DNA of 64,000 bases from the NCBI GenBank assembly GCA_030248195.1, contig JASAND010010767.1:48863-112862 (forward strand). Direction: 5' to 3'. The stretch comes from Trissonchulus latispiculum (taxonomy: Eukaryota; Nematoda; Enoplea; Enoplida; Ironidae). Each line of letters opens with the position of its first letter. Position 1 is the stretch's first letter. Both the position numbers and the translations under genes were made by a program. Positions 40,055 to 52,286 of this stretch are shown here, piece after piece. The notes below the pieces were generated by a model. It had not been told where the DNA came from. It ran no database searches and saw nothing but the letters and a program-made list of their open reading frames with translations.

Positions 40055-41425
40055 AGAAACCTTTGTCTAATTTTTGGTAGTTTTGCTAAAGTCAGACCAA
40101 AAAATGTAGAAAGCGAAATTGTTTTCTTTAAATCTCAAGAACGCTTCAAGATAGCTACCACAAAGTATATATTTTCTGAACCGGACTAACGAGATATTTC
40201 TTATCGCGAAATTTTTTTTTGAAATTTCCCGTGCGCTTTCAAAAGGCGTCGCTTTTAAATGTCCAGAAAGATTGGTACATGGTACTACCGCTATTTTTAT
40301 AGGAGAATTTTCGCCTTGTCTGAAAGTCCTACACAGCAAATTTCAACTTTTTTGGTTGCAAATTGCGTGAATTATTCCAGTTTTTCGATTTTCAATATCC
40401 TTTGATCTTTGCCGCTTTTTTGACTTTGGCTACTACTCATCACTCGCTGAGTGGAAAATTTTTCGATTAGATTTTCGGGACCGCCTAGGCGTCAGCTTTG
40501 ATCTGATCTATGTGGTATTTCAAAAATTGAAAGTCGATTTTTTCGCAAAATACCACTTTTTGACCCAAAATTTCGGCATAGCGATTGGAGCAAAAGTGAG
40601 TAAAAATAGCATAACCGTACAGTTCGATCCGAGCTGTATCCAACAATATAAAGTTTTTGCGGCTACGACTTATATAGCGCCAGCAATAAAGTTTTAAACA
40701 ATTTCCCTTATTTCAGTTGGTTTTTGGTAGTTGACACTGGCTCAGGAAATCAAGGCGGAAACATCAAAGACAGCCAAAAACAAGCTGAAGTAAGGGAAAT
40801 TGTTTAAAAATTCATTGCTGGAGCAATATAAGTCGTAGCCACAAAAAGTTTACATTGTTGGATACAGCTCGGATCGAACTTTACGGTTATGCTATTTTTA
40901 CTCACTTTTGCTCGAATCGCTACGCCAAAATTTTGAGTCAAAAATGGCATTTTTCGAAAAAATCGACTTTCAATTTTTGAAATGCCACATAGATCAGATC
41001 AAAGCTGACGCCTGGGCGGTCCTGAAAATCTTATCGAAAAATTTTAAACTCAGCGAGTGATGAGTAGTAGCCAGTCAGAGTCAAAAAGGCGGCAAAGATC
41101 AAAGGATTTTGAAAATCGAAAAACTGGAATAACTCACGCAATTTGCAACCAAAAATGTTGAAATTTGCTGTGTAGGACTTTCAGACAAGGAGAAAATTTT
41201 TCTAAAAAAATCGCGGTAGTACCATGTACAATCTTTCTGGACATATAAAAGCGGCGCCCTTTGAAATCGCACGGGAAATTTCAAAAAATTTTTTCACGAA
41301 AAGAAATATCTCATTAGTCCGGTTCAGAAAATATATACTTTGCGCTAGCTATCTTGAAGCGTTTTTGAGATATAAAGAAAACAATTTCGCTTTCTACATT
41401 TTTGGTCGGACTTTAGTTTCGTAAA
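40055..41425. mobile_element. Large palindromic element, about 1.37 kb
   Basis: Left arm 40055-40700 and right arm 40790-41425 are complementary at high identity (for example gtcagaccaaaaaatgtaga against tctacatttttggtcggac). The centre, around 40700-40790, carries atttcccttatttcagttgg and its complement. The short open frames in it come in mirrored pairs and are not genes. Confidence 0.8.
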
Positions 41426-43141
41426 CTCTTGTGATTTAAACTCATGTTCTCAGTCTTAGCTTTAAAACGATGTATAAAACTTTCCAAATTGCGATATTGC
41501 GTTTAAAAAATTACCACAAAAGCACTGCACAAAAGGATTCCACTCTCTTAAGGTGATAGTACTGTAGTATGTGAGGTCAGGGCGTTGAACCACAGCACCG
41601 CCACAAATTGCGTGAGGACTGGCGCAATGTAACACAAGCCCTGACTGCCCTCGACATTTTTGTCCAGGCGGCTCTCTTTTAACCCTCGCCAGGTTTGGGG
41701 GAGTATAAATTCTTGGGGGACGCCGGACCCACTGGCGCCTGATTGAAATGAGGAGATTGGACTGGCAAACACACTCAAGTAGTACTCCGGGCTAACCCCA
41801 GAGCGTTCACCTAAACGTTAGAGTTTGCTCAGCGATAAAAGTAATTAGACGGAAAATGATTAGACAACTGACGATTTACTATTAAATACGAAAGGAAAAA
41901 TACACACGTTAAAGACAAATGAATAAACAAACAGCTTATAGCTACCAATAAGAGAAAACTGGGGAGGGGGTGCAGAACCACCAAAGGGGGAAGAAAGGGG
42001 GAAAAGGGCAGAAATAGAATACAAAATGAAGGGAAAGGGGCCAATGAGTTAGAAAATCGATAGGAACAAAAACGGGGTTTAAAAATTCCAACAATACGGG
42101 ATAAGGTATGAAATGCCCAAGAACAATGCGAAAAGCGGGATCCCCAATTTTGAAAGGCGACCGCTCACTATTAAGATGAAAAACTTTCTAACTGAAGGTG
42201 GGGTGACTAATGATTGCGAGTGGAAAACGGGATTACGAAATACAAATTGATATAAGTAAATTTTGACGTTCAATCTTCGACAAGCCAATTATAAAGGCAA
42301 TTCCAAGTAGTGTTACCTTTACAGTTATTTAAAGAAATTAATAATTTTGATATTTTCAAGAAAGTTAACTATGAAGATAGCACTACATTATAAAATACAT
42401 GTTTTCGCACCCAAAAAACCTTCACAAATACCAGACACTCCAGTAAATGAATAAATAACGATATTAAAAGGTTTTTAGTGGAAGTTTTAGGACTTTTAAG
42501 GGGTTTTAAGGGAAAAAACTTTAACTGCTTCATGAAAGAAAATTGGAGGAGAGGTAGTAGCGTTTTCCGCTACTATCTATACTACAGCACCACTATCGGG
42601 GTGCACTTTGAACAGATACAGTGAGCTAAAGACTTAATGAATGTTCTTGAAATTTGGCACAGGCAGTCTTATCATGTTTTGGATCACATAAGCTGCCTAC
42701 TACGCTGCGGAGACTGGATTGCTGTCTGCACAAGAGACAACGAATTAAATGTTTTGAATTTAAATATCTCCTTCAATCCTCTATAAATTCATTTCAAATT
42801 TAGCTTGTAAGTTTCATTAGCTGAGTGAACTAACAAGTTTCACTAGATCTTTTCGATAATGACTTCGATTCTAACACGACCCGCTCCTCATTTGTATTGC
42901 GATCTTCTCAGCTTGGGACAGTATTGCTAAATCAAGTTTTGCATTGATAGGCAAAATTAATTTTACAGCAATTTGAAAATGGTCGTCAGGAGAAGTAAGT
43001 TGCCTAATTGGTCTTCTGGCGGTTAAATGCAACACTAACTTCTTACTCTTGGTTTGTCTGATGAAATTTGAACATTGTTTTGTTGAGTTCTAAACAAGTT
43101 TTAATCTTGCAAAAACTGCCTATTGAAGAGCGCATATTTAG

Positions 43142-43360
43142 GAAATGTTTACTATTCAGGTTTTTCATTATCATCAGATTCAGTCAAATTTTTCCATGTA
43201 CAAACCCGCATTTCTATTTCAGGCGTTCGTCATTCTAACACAAATAGCCGCTGGAATCGGTGCACTTTTCAGCGGATCTGTCATAACGGCGGTTGAAGCA
43301 GTTTGTTTTGTGACAGTCAATACGAAGAAGCTTTTACTGAGACTGAGCAAACGTGGTTAA
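43142..43360 (+). CDS. DEG/ENaC channel gene 3, last exon
   Basis: Acceptor gcatatttag, phase 0, open to TAA. It encodes FTIQVFHYHQIQSNFSMYKP, the extracellular strand before the pore, then AFVILTQIAAGIGALFSG, GSVITAVEA and a basic end. Here the strand and the second membrane helix share one exon, whereas gene 2 has an intron between them; the internal tatttcag at 43222 sits exactly at that gene-2 intron position, so splicing there instead is possible. No earlier exon of this gene was found. Confidence 0.7.
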   Translation, partial: EMFTIQVFHYHQIQSNFSMYKPAFLFQAFVILTQIAAGIGALFSGSVITAVEAVCFVTVNTKKLLLRLSKRG

Positions 43361-44062
43361 AATAAGTGCATTGACAATTAACAGGTACGGAAAACTGTCA
43401 AAAGTGATTGCATTGACTGAGTGATTCATCTATCTTAGCTGGCATCAATAATTTGCATGTTTCAAAATAAACAATACCAGGCAGAGGAGACATTGCCAGT
43501 GCCCGCAAGCCAGTTTCTTCGAATATCATTTCACGGGTTCACTGTAAGTGAAAGTGACTAAAATAAATATATAAATCAAATAGCTGAAAGATTACTTGAT
43601 CTTACCACTTACAAGAGGATGGGTTCTTAGCCCGTCATTTAACTACAACTGTACGCCACCTCCCTTTGAATCCTCGTATGTTCGCAGTTGTGCACCCCGA
43701 CGTAAGTAGTGACTGGCCCTTTTCTCTACTACATTCAATGTTTGAAGCTATAATGCATGCTTACTAATGTGACGTGCAAATAACTTGAAAATTAGATTTC
43801 CCTGTGACCCCTTTCTCTATTTAGGATGTTCAAGTAATTTTGTATTTGCATATTAATAAGCTATTTGATAAGAACCCTCACTTGCAATCAAGGTATGCTG
43901 ATCACTGTCATTTCAGACCCAAGTTCGAAAATCCGTGTACTGGCGCTTCTGTGATTTAGCAATTCATAAATTAGACCCGATCAGCGCACTCTTGTGTTTC
44001 GCTGGAGTCCAAGAACTTAATTTGCGATTGGATTTGAAGGCTGCATATCTGAGTGCCAGATC
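43361..44062. other. Spacer between the channel cluster and the cyclase locus
   Basis: No exon or repeat recognised. It should contain the promoter for the exon at 44063, but no TATA box is obvious near that start. Confidence 0.4.
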
Positions 44063-44406
44063 ATGGAACTTCATCCAACTTTTGCCACCAAATTAGCTTT
44101 GATTTTTTCAGTTACCTGTATGTTGTCAGAAACGTTGGCATTCAATGGAACTATTGACGTTAAGGGAGCAGGCTCAACTCTGCCATATCTGGTTTATCAA
44201 GATTTGGGTCTAATTTACAAGTCAGAACGACAGCAGTACGCAGATGTTTCAATCGAATATGTTCCTGCTGGCTCTGAGGCTACGTACTGTGTGCTATCCA
44301 GAAGATGTATTTTCGAGGGCGGCCCGTACTTGTTTGCAGGCCTTACTTTCCCCAGCAAAGTTCTTTCTGAAAACAAGACTTTGATGAGCATTCCTGTTTT
44401 TGGCAG
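44063..44406 (+). CDS. Variable first exon A of the PstS-like receptor cyclase
   Basis: Starts with ATG and a signal peptide (LALIFSVTCMLSETLA), then NGTIDVKGAGSTLPYLVYQD, the N-terminal phosphate-loop strand of PstS-type solute-binding proteins (there GAGATFPAPLY). It continues with a conserved YVPAG turn, a Cys pair (YC…RRC) and PYLFAG, and ends IPVFG in phase 2 at donor gtatgt. The phase and break point match exon 58471 and the other three first exons. No second exon of its own lies before 47865, so it is either an alternative first exon spliced far downstream or an orphan duplicate. Confidence 0.7.
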
Positions 44407-47400
44407 GTATGTTCGCAGGATATAGCTTTATACGCAATCACCAAAGTCTAAGTAGTTGTGTCATTCTCTCCGGTTAAATACTTTATTATGCTCAAAAAGA
44501 TATCACAAATCATGTGACAAAATGTGAGAAGTCATGATGATAAATGACAGAACTTACGCAGACACAGTTACTGACTAAATGGATGGCATAGGCTACTAAA
44601 TGGCATAGGCAACTGTTACATAAGATTAAGACAGCGCTGTGACATGTAGTCTTTTTAATGTCGTGCTCCCTGTAGGTGCAGATATAGTTGCAGAAAGTGT
44701 AATTAATTCCTGATTTATTCAAATTTTCAAAAAATGCATCGGGAATGATAATAAACGTCCTGTAAAAAAGCCAGCTTCAAAACAATCATGTACAGCGGAA
44801 AAAAATTTGACGTTCTAGAACTATATACAGAAAATTATGCCCAGCCACTATAATCATTTTAAAGCTTGTTATGTGCTCTACAACTTTGTTTTTAGATATA
44901 AGTCTCTAGTTCTTATCGTTTTTGTGCAGTGAATTTTTGGAAAATTTTTGCTCGAAAATTGGTTATTTTTGACCCGATCTTGCCGAAAACAGGTTTTGAC
45001 TAATTGGAGCCAGTGTCCACTACAAGTGTAGGCAAGTTTATATTCAACTTAAGCATCTTCAAAAGAGGCACAAATTAGGTTAATTAGAGCCTTGTACACT
45101 GAATTAGCCTAAAGTTCTGGGCGAATAACTGGTTTTGCCAAATTGCGGCCAAACTTTTTTGACCAAAGATTGGTCTATAACCAATGGGTAAATCTAAAAG
45201 ATATATTCCACATAGTATGTTTGGACAATTTGCCCTGGACGGTTTTTTATTTTTCTCTTTATCAGCCTCCAATTTTTTTCAATGATTTTTCAAAATTGGA
45301 TAGAATGCCAAATTTTCTGAAAATGCATCAATTTCTGTATACTAAACGATATTTTGACAAAAACAAAAACCCGTCCCTGCAAATTATCCCAGAAACACAT
45401 GGGATACGGCCACTTTCTTGTTGCGTAAAAATGTGTCAGAATTTTTCAAAGATTGTGGCTACGTTTCGTAAGTTTGCAATCAATACAAACTAGGTAGACA
45501 CATTTCAATGATGCCAAACGACGCAGAAGATGTAGAGCTGTAGAGTATAATTCATAGCTCTCCATATTGAGTAAGTTATAGCTTTCCAAAGTCGACTGAA
45601 TGTAAGTGTAACTGAATGTACCTTAATATGCAGCATACTATTAAACGTAATTAGTTATGCCATCAACGTCACAACCGAGACGGGTTCGCGATTTTTGTTT
45701 TGGACAAAAACAACATGGCATGAGAGTAACAAAACACAACAAAAGCGGAACCAAGGTTTTGAGAAACAACTTTGAAGTCTGAATATTGCCAAACTTTTCC
45801 AAAAAACCATAACATTTGTAAAGATAAAAATAGAACAGATATCAAACTAGGAATAGAAAAAGAATTAGCCGGGAGCAAGTTCCTGAAGAGTACGCGATAT
45901 TAAGAAAGTAAAGTTGTGTTAAGTTTCCTCTTAACAGAAACTAGCTGATATTACTGACACGCTATAGCTTCACTATAGCAAATCAATGTTCAAAAACACT
46001 ACAACTCGATAACATTGAATTTGGCATCAATGCTTGTTTCAAGCAAATGTAACCAATCATACCCAACAGAAAAACTACGGTATTCACTGTGCTAAAGGAA
46101 GATTGGTATTTTTGTTACACACGATTCCAACTTCCATCAAGGAGACAGTATACTTTGTTGTGTTATGGTGCGCTACGTTCACAGACTTGGTAGAAAAGTA
46201 GCACTTCGTTTACCCGTTCAGAAAACGTCTCGAGCTGGGAAATCCATAATTTGAGGGCCTTTATACCTAAAGATTAAAACCTATAGTGTTTCATAAATAT
46301 TTCTTTTATTTTGTGGTTGGAAGTTCTACAGTAGCAAGTTCTCAAATCATCAAATCGAAAGTTTTCTGGACAGAAGGCAGGTGCGTGTTCCAAGTTCCAA
46401 CTGCAAATGTTCTCATATGGCGCATATCCTGTAGCTGCGCGTTCTGTGGCCAAAGTTTAGCCTCTCTTGGGTTTACGTTTGTTCAGATAATCCTATATCT
46501 CATCATATTAAAACGGCGAGCTTTCCTTGTGGATTTATGTATGTAATGGTTGTATTTGGTCTATTATTTTTACACGGATCGACAGGGAGTAGTAGCTGGG
46601 AATCTAAGGACCTGAAAATTTGCAGAATGACCAATTTTTGCGAATGCTAGGAGCATATCCTACAATGACTTGCTTTGGATACCTGAGCAAGTTAATAGAA
46701 TACTTGATATCACTCCGGTTAATCCTTCGAATTTTGTAGGTTTCCGGACCATAACAAGAAGCACTTTAGTGCCGCATTTTTATTCAATCGTTTCCTATTA
46801 ACATAACCAATTAAGCTAAAAACATGAAAGCTGCAGTAATTGGGGGTGGACACGCTAAAAAATAAAAGGTTCGCGTATGTATTGCTGAATAAACGAGGTC
46901 TTGACTAATTTCAGGTTCTAGGTCGGTAGTGTATGTCAAAGTTTCTTCACTCATGCCTATCTATGAAATCCTAACCAAAACCGAAATTTGAACGCCGATA
47001 CTTTAATCTAAATATTGCAAAGCAGTTCACGCATTTTTTTCAGAAGAAATTACCAAATTATAAATCGCATACAACGAATAGCACCGAATAATCGTGGAAA
47101 AATAACAAAACCGAATACTTCCCAGCTGCCACAGAGATATGCTAATCCCACACCCGACCAACTACAATACCTAACCAACTCCAACCGAACTTCAAATTCT
47201 CAACTAGTGACCCTATTGACAAACTACTTAATTAGCTAAGTTAGAATTTGCTTCACCGTTGATTTTGAACATTCACTAAATATATGAAACTCAAGGAATA
47301 TTTCACAACGCATTAGGAAGCTTGTTTTGAAGTCTGAACACACTCAGTCACTTTTGTAGTTGCAATATGCCCAGCATGAATCTCAAGAGGGTTATGTTCA

Positions 47401-47864
47401 CATCGAAATATGTGAGTTAGGCCAGATACATTCCGCGAAAATTTGATACTTCGAAGTTTATTATGAAAAGAACGCATAGTTTCGCTTCTTTGTAGAGGTG
47501 TCTCGAGGACGAAAACATTTGAACTTTTAGATGTTGCGGAGGAACGCAGGCAGGTTGCTGCATCTGACAGATTTAACACAAAATTAAAAAATATCTTGTA
47601 GCAATATATTGGCATACGACCTCAGTACTGAATTACCTTGCAAGTGAATACTGGGCGGCACTCAAAGCATCAAGATTAACGAATACCGGGTGAAATGAGA
47701 TTTATAAAGTAATAAACAATTAGGTACTACTTGAGCGAACCCGAATAAATTATGGATTTCCAGAAATAACTGCAAGTTTGTGGAATGAGAAGACACGGAC
47801 TAGAATTAATTACCTACTTATTCCTTCATATAAAGGTTGAGCCCGTGCTCAGTTTTGCATCAAG
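44407..47864. other. Intron/spacer between first exons A and B
   Basis: No PstS-like second exon on either strand. 45493-45630 repeats 13605-13800. The remaining sequence is AT-rich with open frames that show no recognisable content. Confidence 0.45.
47829..47854 (+). promoter_or_regulatory. TATA box and initiator-like site for first exon B
   Basis: catataaagg (TATAAAG at 47829-47835) followed about 20 bases later by ctcagttt, an initiator-like TCAGTT, and then the ATG at 47865. Exon C has the same catataaagg string ahead of its ATG. Confidence 0.5.
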
Positions 47865-48196
47865 ATGAAACTGTTTGTCGTAATCCTGCTAGTTCAGTTT
47901 TCTGAGTGCTTTCTGGCCAGCGATTCCAATTATACTATTGTGGTCAAGGGTACCGGTTCCACTCTTGCCTATGCAACTTTTCGTGATTTTGGCCTAGTGT
48001 ACGCCAACATGAGGTCTCGCCGAGCCGACGTGCGTATCGTGTATAATCCAGCTGGAACACTGATGGGCAGGTGTGTAGTAACTGGAGAATGCGACGGAGA
48101 GGCAGACGACTACTTGTTTGCGTCACTGATCTTTCCAACTAAGGTGGTGAAACGGAGACCTGGCTCCAAATTCATAACGTTTCCTGTGTTTGGAAG
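47865..48196 (+). CDS. Variable first exon B of the PstS-like receptor cyclase
   Basis: ATG, signal peptide (KLFVVILLVQFSECFLA), then YTIVVKGTGSTLAYATFRDF, a Y-N-P-A-G-T turn, paired cysteines (RCVV…EC), DYLFASLIFP and ITFPVFG, ending in phase 2 at donor gtagga. Same architecture and break point as exons A, C and D, but the residues between the conserved blocks differ widely, as expected of paralogues that diverged in the binding region. Confidence 0.75.
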
Positions 48197-48377
48197 GTAG
48201 GAGTCATTGTTAGATTTTCAAACATTTGCTTAAAGTTTTGTCAATCCAATGATAAGGTTTATCAAAACCCAACAAAAAGACGTATTGTCTACACAGACTA
48301 ATTCCATAATGTCATAACAGGTACTAGTTTTTGGATTTCTGCGTTAATCCTTCAGACATGGCAGGCAAGACAACATA

Positions 48378-49101
48378 CAGTCCTGGTCAGAAATAAGTTT
48401 CTTATTTTCGTGAATATTCGCACTTTCGCGAAGACATTCGGCACAAAAAATTTTGATGAGTGTTCGCGAAGGGGCGAATGCAGAGTCCTTTGTGCATTTG
48501 CAGTTCTCTGCCAGATGTCAACTGGGGCCAGTTTCATAAAAAACCGTCTCGAGTTCTCGAGTTCTCAAGTTCTCGAGTAGTCTGTTTTCGGTGACAACAA
48601 CCTCTTCTCTATTAAAAATTATATGTAAAGGTATCTACGGGAAATTTTATGGTGATTTATTCAGTCAACTAAGCAAGTTATTGAAGCAGGAAGAAAAAAT
48701 TTACAAATTAATATTTTCAAAAATTTCTCGAGTAGGTCTCAAGTTGACGAAATTTTCTCTGGTCGACATCGACCAGAGAACTTGACTCGAGAACTCGAGA
48801 ACTTTTTCAACGTGACTTTCGATGCTACTTGCGGACCTCGAAAACTTCCAGCGTAGTTTAGCTACTAGACTCGAGAAATCGAGAACATTTTTATGAAACT
48901 GGCCCCCTGGTCAGTTTTACCTCTGTGTAGTATAGAGCTTTGGACAGGCAGCTGTGCAATAAAAGCAAGTTTAAGCTTAAGCTTTTGACAAGTAAACAAT
49001 CACGCCCTGCTGTGTTGCGAAGGAAAAATCAAGCCGACTTTCGCGAAAGTTATGTGAAACTACATTCGCAAATTTGCGAAGGCCCCTTCTGACCAGGACT
49101 G
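48378..49101. mobile_element. TIR element with a second element nested in it
   Basis: Outer ends CAGTCCTGGTCAGAA and its complement (48378 and 49101). The outer arms continue with ttcgcga-type strings. A nested inverted-repeat element lies at about 48534-48906, with ends ggggccagtttcataaaaa and the complement; its interior is rich in ctcgag and has a (ttctcgag)n run at 48546-48580. Confidence 0.65.
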
Positions 49102-50461
49102 TTGCTGTGATTTAGCAAAGCAACTAATTTAGATAGTAGCTAAGAGATAACGATTTGATTTGTATTCTTGAAACCTGACGAAGTAGTATTATATCTGTGG
49201 TTAGCACGTCAGTATTTTTTACTAGATATGCATTTCGTATTTGTTTCATTCAATATATCTGTCAGGGGCCAATAACCTTTCTAATTCGCACTAGGATCTT
49301 GAACCACAGTGGTTGCTGACAACAGTTATTTATAGTTTTGAATATAAAAAAAAGAAACTGAAAGAACGTAGCATGTACAACTGGAAGACAAATTAAATTT
49401 TATTTAAGGTTCAATTAATTAGTCTAAAAATATTATAAAAACAAAAGGAATGTGAGTAGATACAAAAGTAGTTTAGTTAAGTACAAAAGTTTCCATTTTC
49501 AAGTCTTCTACACAGGCACCTCCAATACTTTCACCATAGCTGCCCTGTGCTGCCATTTCTGTACTACTCATAATTTAGTATGGTTCAACCTTCACTGGCG
49601 ATCGACTGCTTAGCAGAGAAAGTATTTATTGATACTTTATTTTCTCCTTTTACTGCTGTTTTCTCATTGTTGTGATTCGATGTTGTCATTTGTTATCAGT
49701 CGTCATTTGTTGTCAAAGCCCAAAAATATAGGAATATGATCAGAAAGGACAAGCATAATGTGTACCTATTGTTTTTGGCTTTAAAGAAAGTCAGCTTACA
49801 AATTTCCGCCGTCTGTAGTGAAACAGATAGAATTCCACTTAGAATTTATTCGTAGATGTTAAAAATCAAATTCTTATTTAGGGTACAATTCCTTTTAATA
49901 GCGGTATTTTTGTGATGCATGGAAGCTGTGATTCCATTTATAATTGTATGATTTGCTTTTTATTTCTGACAATAATGGCAACTAAAATCGTTTCTAAAAT
50001 TGGAAACTTCTATCATTTCTAAAATCTTCAAAAACTTTCACCTGTATGTCTACTAAAGGTTCCGATTACAGGGTTTACAGGGGCGGTCTGACATGCAAAC
50101 ATTTCACAGAAATACTTATTTTGCTTGACATTTAGTAATTATTCCATCAATATTTCTTCTACCGCGTTCTCAACGGTATTCTCAGTCACACGCACGGAAG
50201 TTCATTAACAGTCTGAGTGCCTACTGTAGCAACTTGCTCTTATTTTGAACTTCTTTGTAAGTAAATAGCATAATCTTAGCTTTAATCAGACGCTCTCAAT
50301 TTCAAGACACCAATTAGGGTTGCTGAACACTGTGCTACAGCAAAGAATTTGCATACTGATAGGATTTTTCCTGAAACAGCAATGACAATAAAACAGGTTT
50401 CGACTGTATCAAACTGGTTCGGACTAGACGGTAATGATTTTGTAAGGGAGAAGCCCGGCCA
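49102..50461. other. Spacer between first exons B and C
   Basis: AT-rich, nothing recognised. No PstS-like second exon is present. Confidence 0.45.
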
Positions 50462-50468
50462 TATAAAG
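50462..50468 (+). promoter_or_regulatory. TATA box for first exon C
   Basis: catataaaggcc, 36 bases before the ATG at 50504; the same core string precedes exon B. Confidence 0.5.
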
Positions 50469-50503
50469 GCCAGGCATGAGGCTGTACCGTAAGAGGAGTC
50501 ACG

Positions 50504-50838
50504 ATGTTGAAAGGTTTAGTTGTTACCTTCGCCATGTTCGCGCAGATCCACGGAGACACCGAGGAATACAACGGCACGATCCAGGTCAAGGGAGCGGGAT
50601 CAACGCTACCCTATCTGGTTTTCCGTGATTTGGGCCTGGTCTACGGTAGCAGCCGATCCAGTCACGCCACGGTGAAGATCAGCTACGATCCCCTGGGAAC
50701 CGATGAAGGTCGCTGCGTCCTGCGCGATGACTGCGGTCAAAGCGGAGATCCCTACATCTTCTCCTCCGTCCTCTTTCCGAGTCGAGTTCTGTCCAACCGA
50801 CCCGGGGCCAATGTCATCAGTCTGCCGCTGTTCGGAAG
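50504..50838 (+). CDS. Variable first exon C of the PstS-like receptor cyclase
   Basis: ATG, a short hydrophobic signal (KGLVVTFAMFAQIHG), then NGTIQVKGAGSTLPYLVFRD, YDPLGT, a Cys pair (RCVL…DC), PYIFSSVLFP and ISLPLFG, phase 2 at donor gtaggc. It is GC-richer than exons A and B and close in base composition to the constant exon at 58471, which suggests that this copy is under stronger constraint or more highly expressed. Confidence 0.75.
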
Positions 50839-52213
50839 GTAGGCCATTTATCACCAATTGTAGTGACAGGCAATTACATGAATTTAAATGGGGGTGAAGG
50901 CAAGTATCTGAGTAGAGCCCAGCAGGTGGTTCAATGCAAGCTGCAGCAGCTGCCAAACGGTGCACGATCTTATGTGGTCAAACTGGCAAGAGTAGTAGCA
51001 AAGCAATGCCATATATGACTACAGAACTTGAATTAATGTATCAAAATGTATTAGACCTGGGCTTAATATCTAGAGTATTTCCTCCCACTCATAAACATTA
51101 AGTTAATATCATATGATAGCTATCATATACTACATTATGCTACAATCTTTCCTAAAGTAATTAACAATTGATACGTTTGCAAAATCATACGTATTCAGTT
51201 ATATGCCTAATCGTAGCCGAATCTACAAGGTGTAATTCGATGTCATGGGAATAAATTTAGTCTCCGAACTCGGTGCAAACCGACATCAGACACTGTCTCT
51301 GACGTCGGTCAAGGCTTTAGACTATTCAACAGAAATTTTCAAGTAAACAGCCAAGTCCCTAGCTTTTGATTAGACTGAATAGCTTTAGGTAACCGGTAGG
51401 TACATAGGAAGGTAGGTGATATGGTATGTTTAGTCACATCTGGACAAGCATGGAGTTTCCGTACTCACAAAACATCGCTCTGTATCTGAGTTTTGCAAGA
51501 AACTCATTTAAGGGCTCCTGCCCTCCTTGAACAGTTTGATTGAACTTAAATCGTTGAAAAAATCAGAAGCCTCTGTCTGAAAGTGGTTCTGCAAGATTGA
51601 TTCAGTTCATCAAAGGTCTTGTGGCACGAAAAACAGCTGAATTTTTTCCGCATATGACTGCCACCCTTCCTCCGCAGGTACAAACGGTTCGATTGAATCC
51701 GTGATCACAGTGCGCATCACAGTGTTGAGATTCACCATGAAACTGGCGAAAGTAATCACACTAACATCCTACCCAGTACGACAACGTTGAGACTATTGCT
51801 AGACTGACTCCTAGGCTGACTTCTGACACTAGTCAGTAAGCTGACTACTACTAATTCTTATGTAACCCTTCCTTAGCCTTTCTTAGACTTAGGCTTAGGT
51901 TTAGGCTTAGGCAAGCAATACTTGCTACAGTATACACACATCTCGATGGGATGAACAGCTGTCATTGCAATTGTATATGAACTGGAATCCCGAAAAATCA
52001 GAAATTCAGTTTGGTCAGCAATGTTTTATTGAACCTCTAACATTACCAAATGGGACCTCCAAATGAGTTCGACGTCGAAACAAAATCATCATGGGCATTG
52101 TAGAAACTCGACGCTTTTGCGCGCGAGTACGATGTTGCTAATGCGCCACACACTAGAGACACAATGTTGTACTGTGAGCACCAATGATATAGATGTTATG
52201 TGCTCTTCTCTCC

Positions 52214-52286
52214 TGGCTCCGGGCTGTAATAGTTGCACCCCTGACTGCAGTGCGAGAGGTCCGTAGTTCGAATCCCGGCTGAGCCA
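52214..52286 (+). repeat. tRNA-like segment
   Basis: ggctccgggctgtaatagtt, an anticodon-like region ccctgactgcag, and a strong B-box tagttcgaatccc. The ends ggctc/gagcc can pair like an acceptor stem. The A-box is poor. tRNA pseudogene or tRNA-derived repeat. Confidence 0.45.

Larger units (their letters stand above)
34677..43141. other. Region between genes 2 and 3, no confident exon
   Basis: Dominated by repeats: 35030-36510, 35204-35640, (AACC)n near 36110, (TA)n at 36960, (ATTC)n near 37200, the MITE at 37800, the structured unit at 38820-39100 and the palindrome at 40055-41425. Upstream exons of gene 3 should be here if that gene is complete; I found none, so gene 3 may be a 3' fragment. 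Confidence 0.4.

Noticed and set aside
39549..41424. Several open frames of 60-110 codons on both strands
   Set aside because: They come in mirrored pairs from the arms of the palindrome at 40055-41425 and have no coding character.
51885..51915. (TTAGGC)-like run, possible interstitial telomere repeat
   Set aside because: Only about four imperfect units; too short to mean more than simple sequence.
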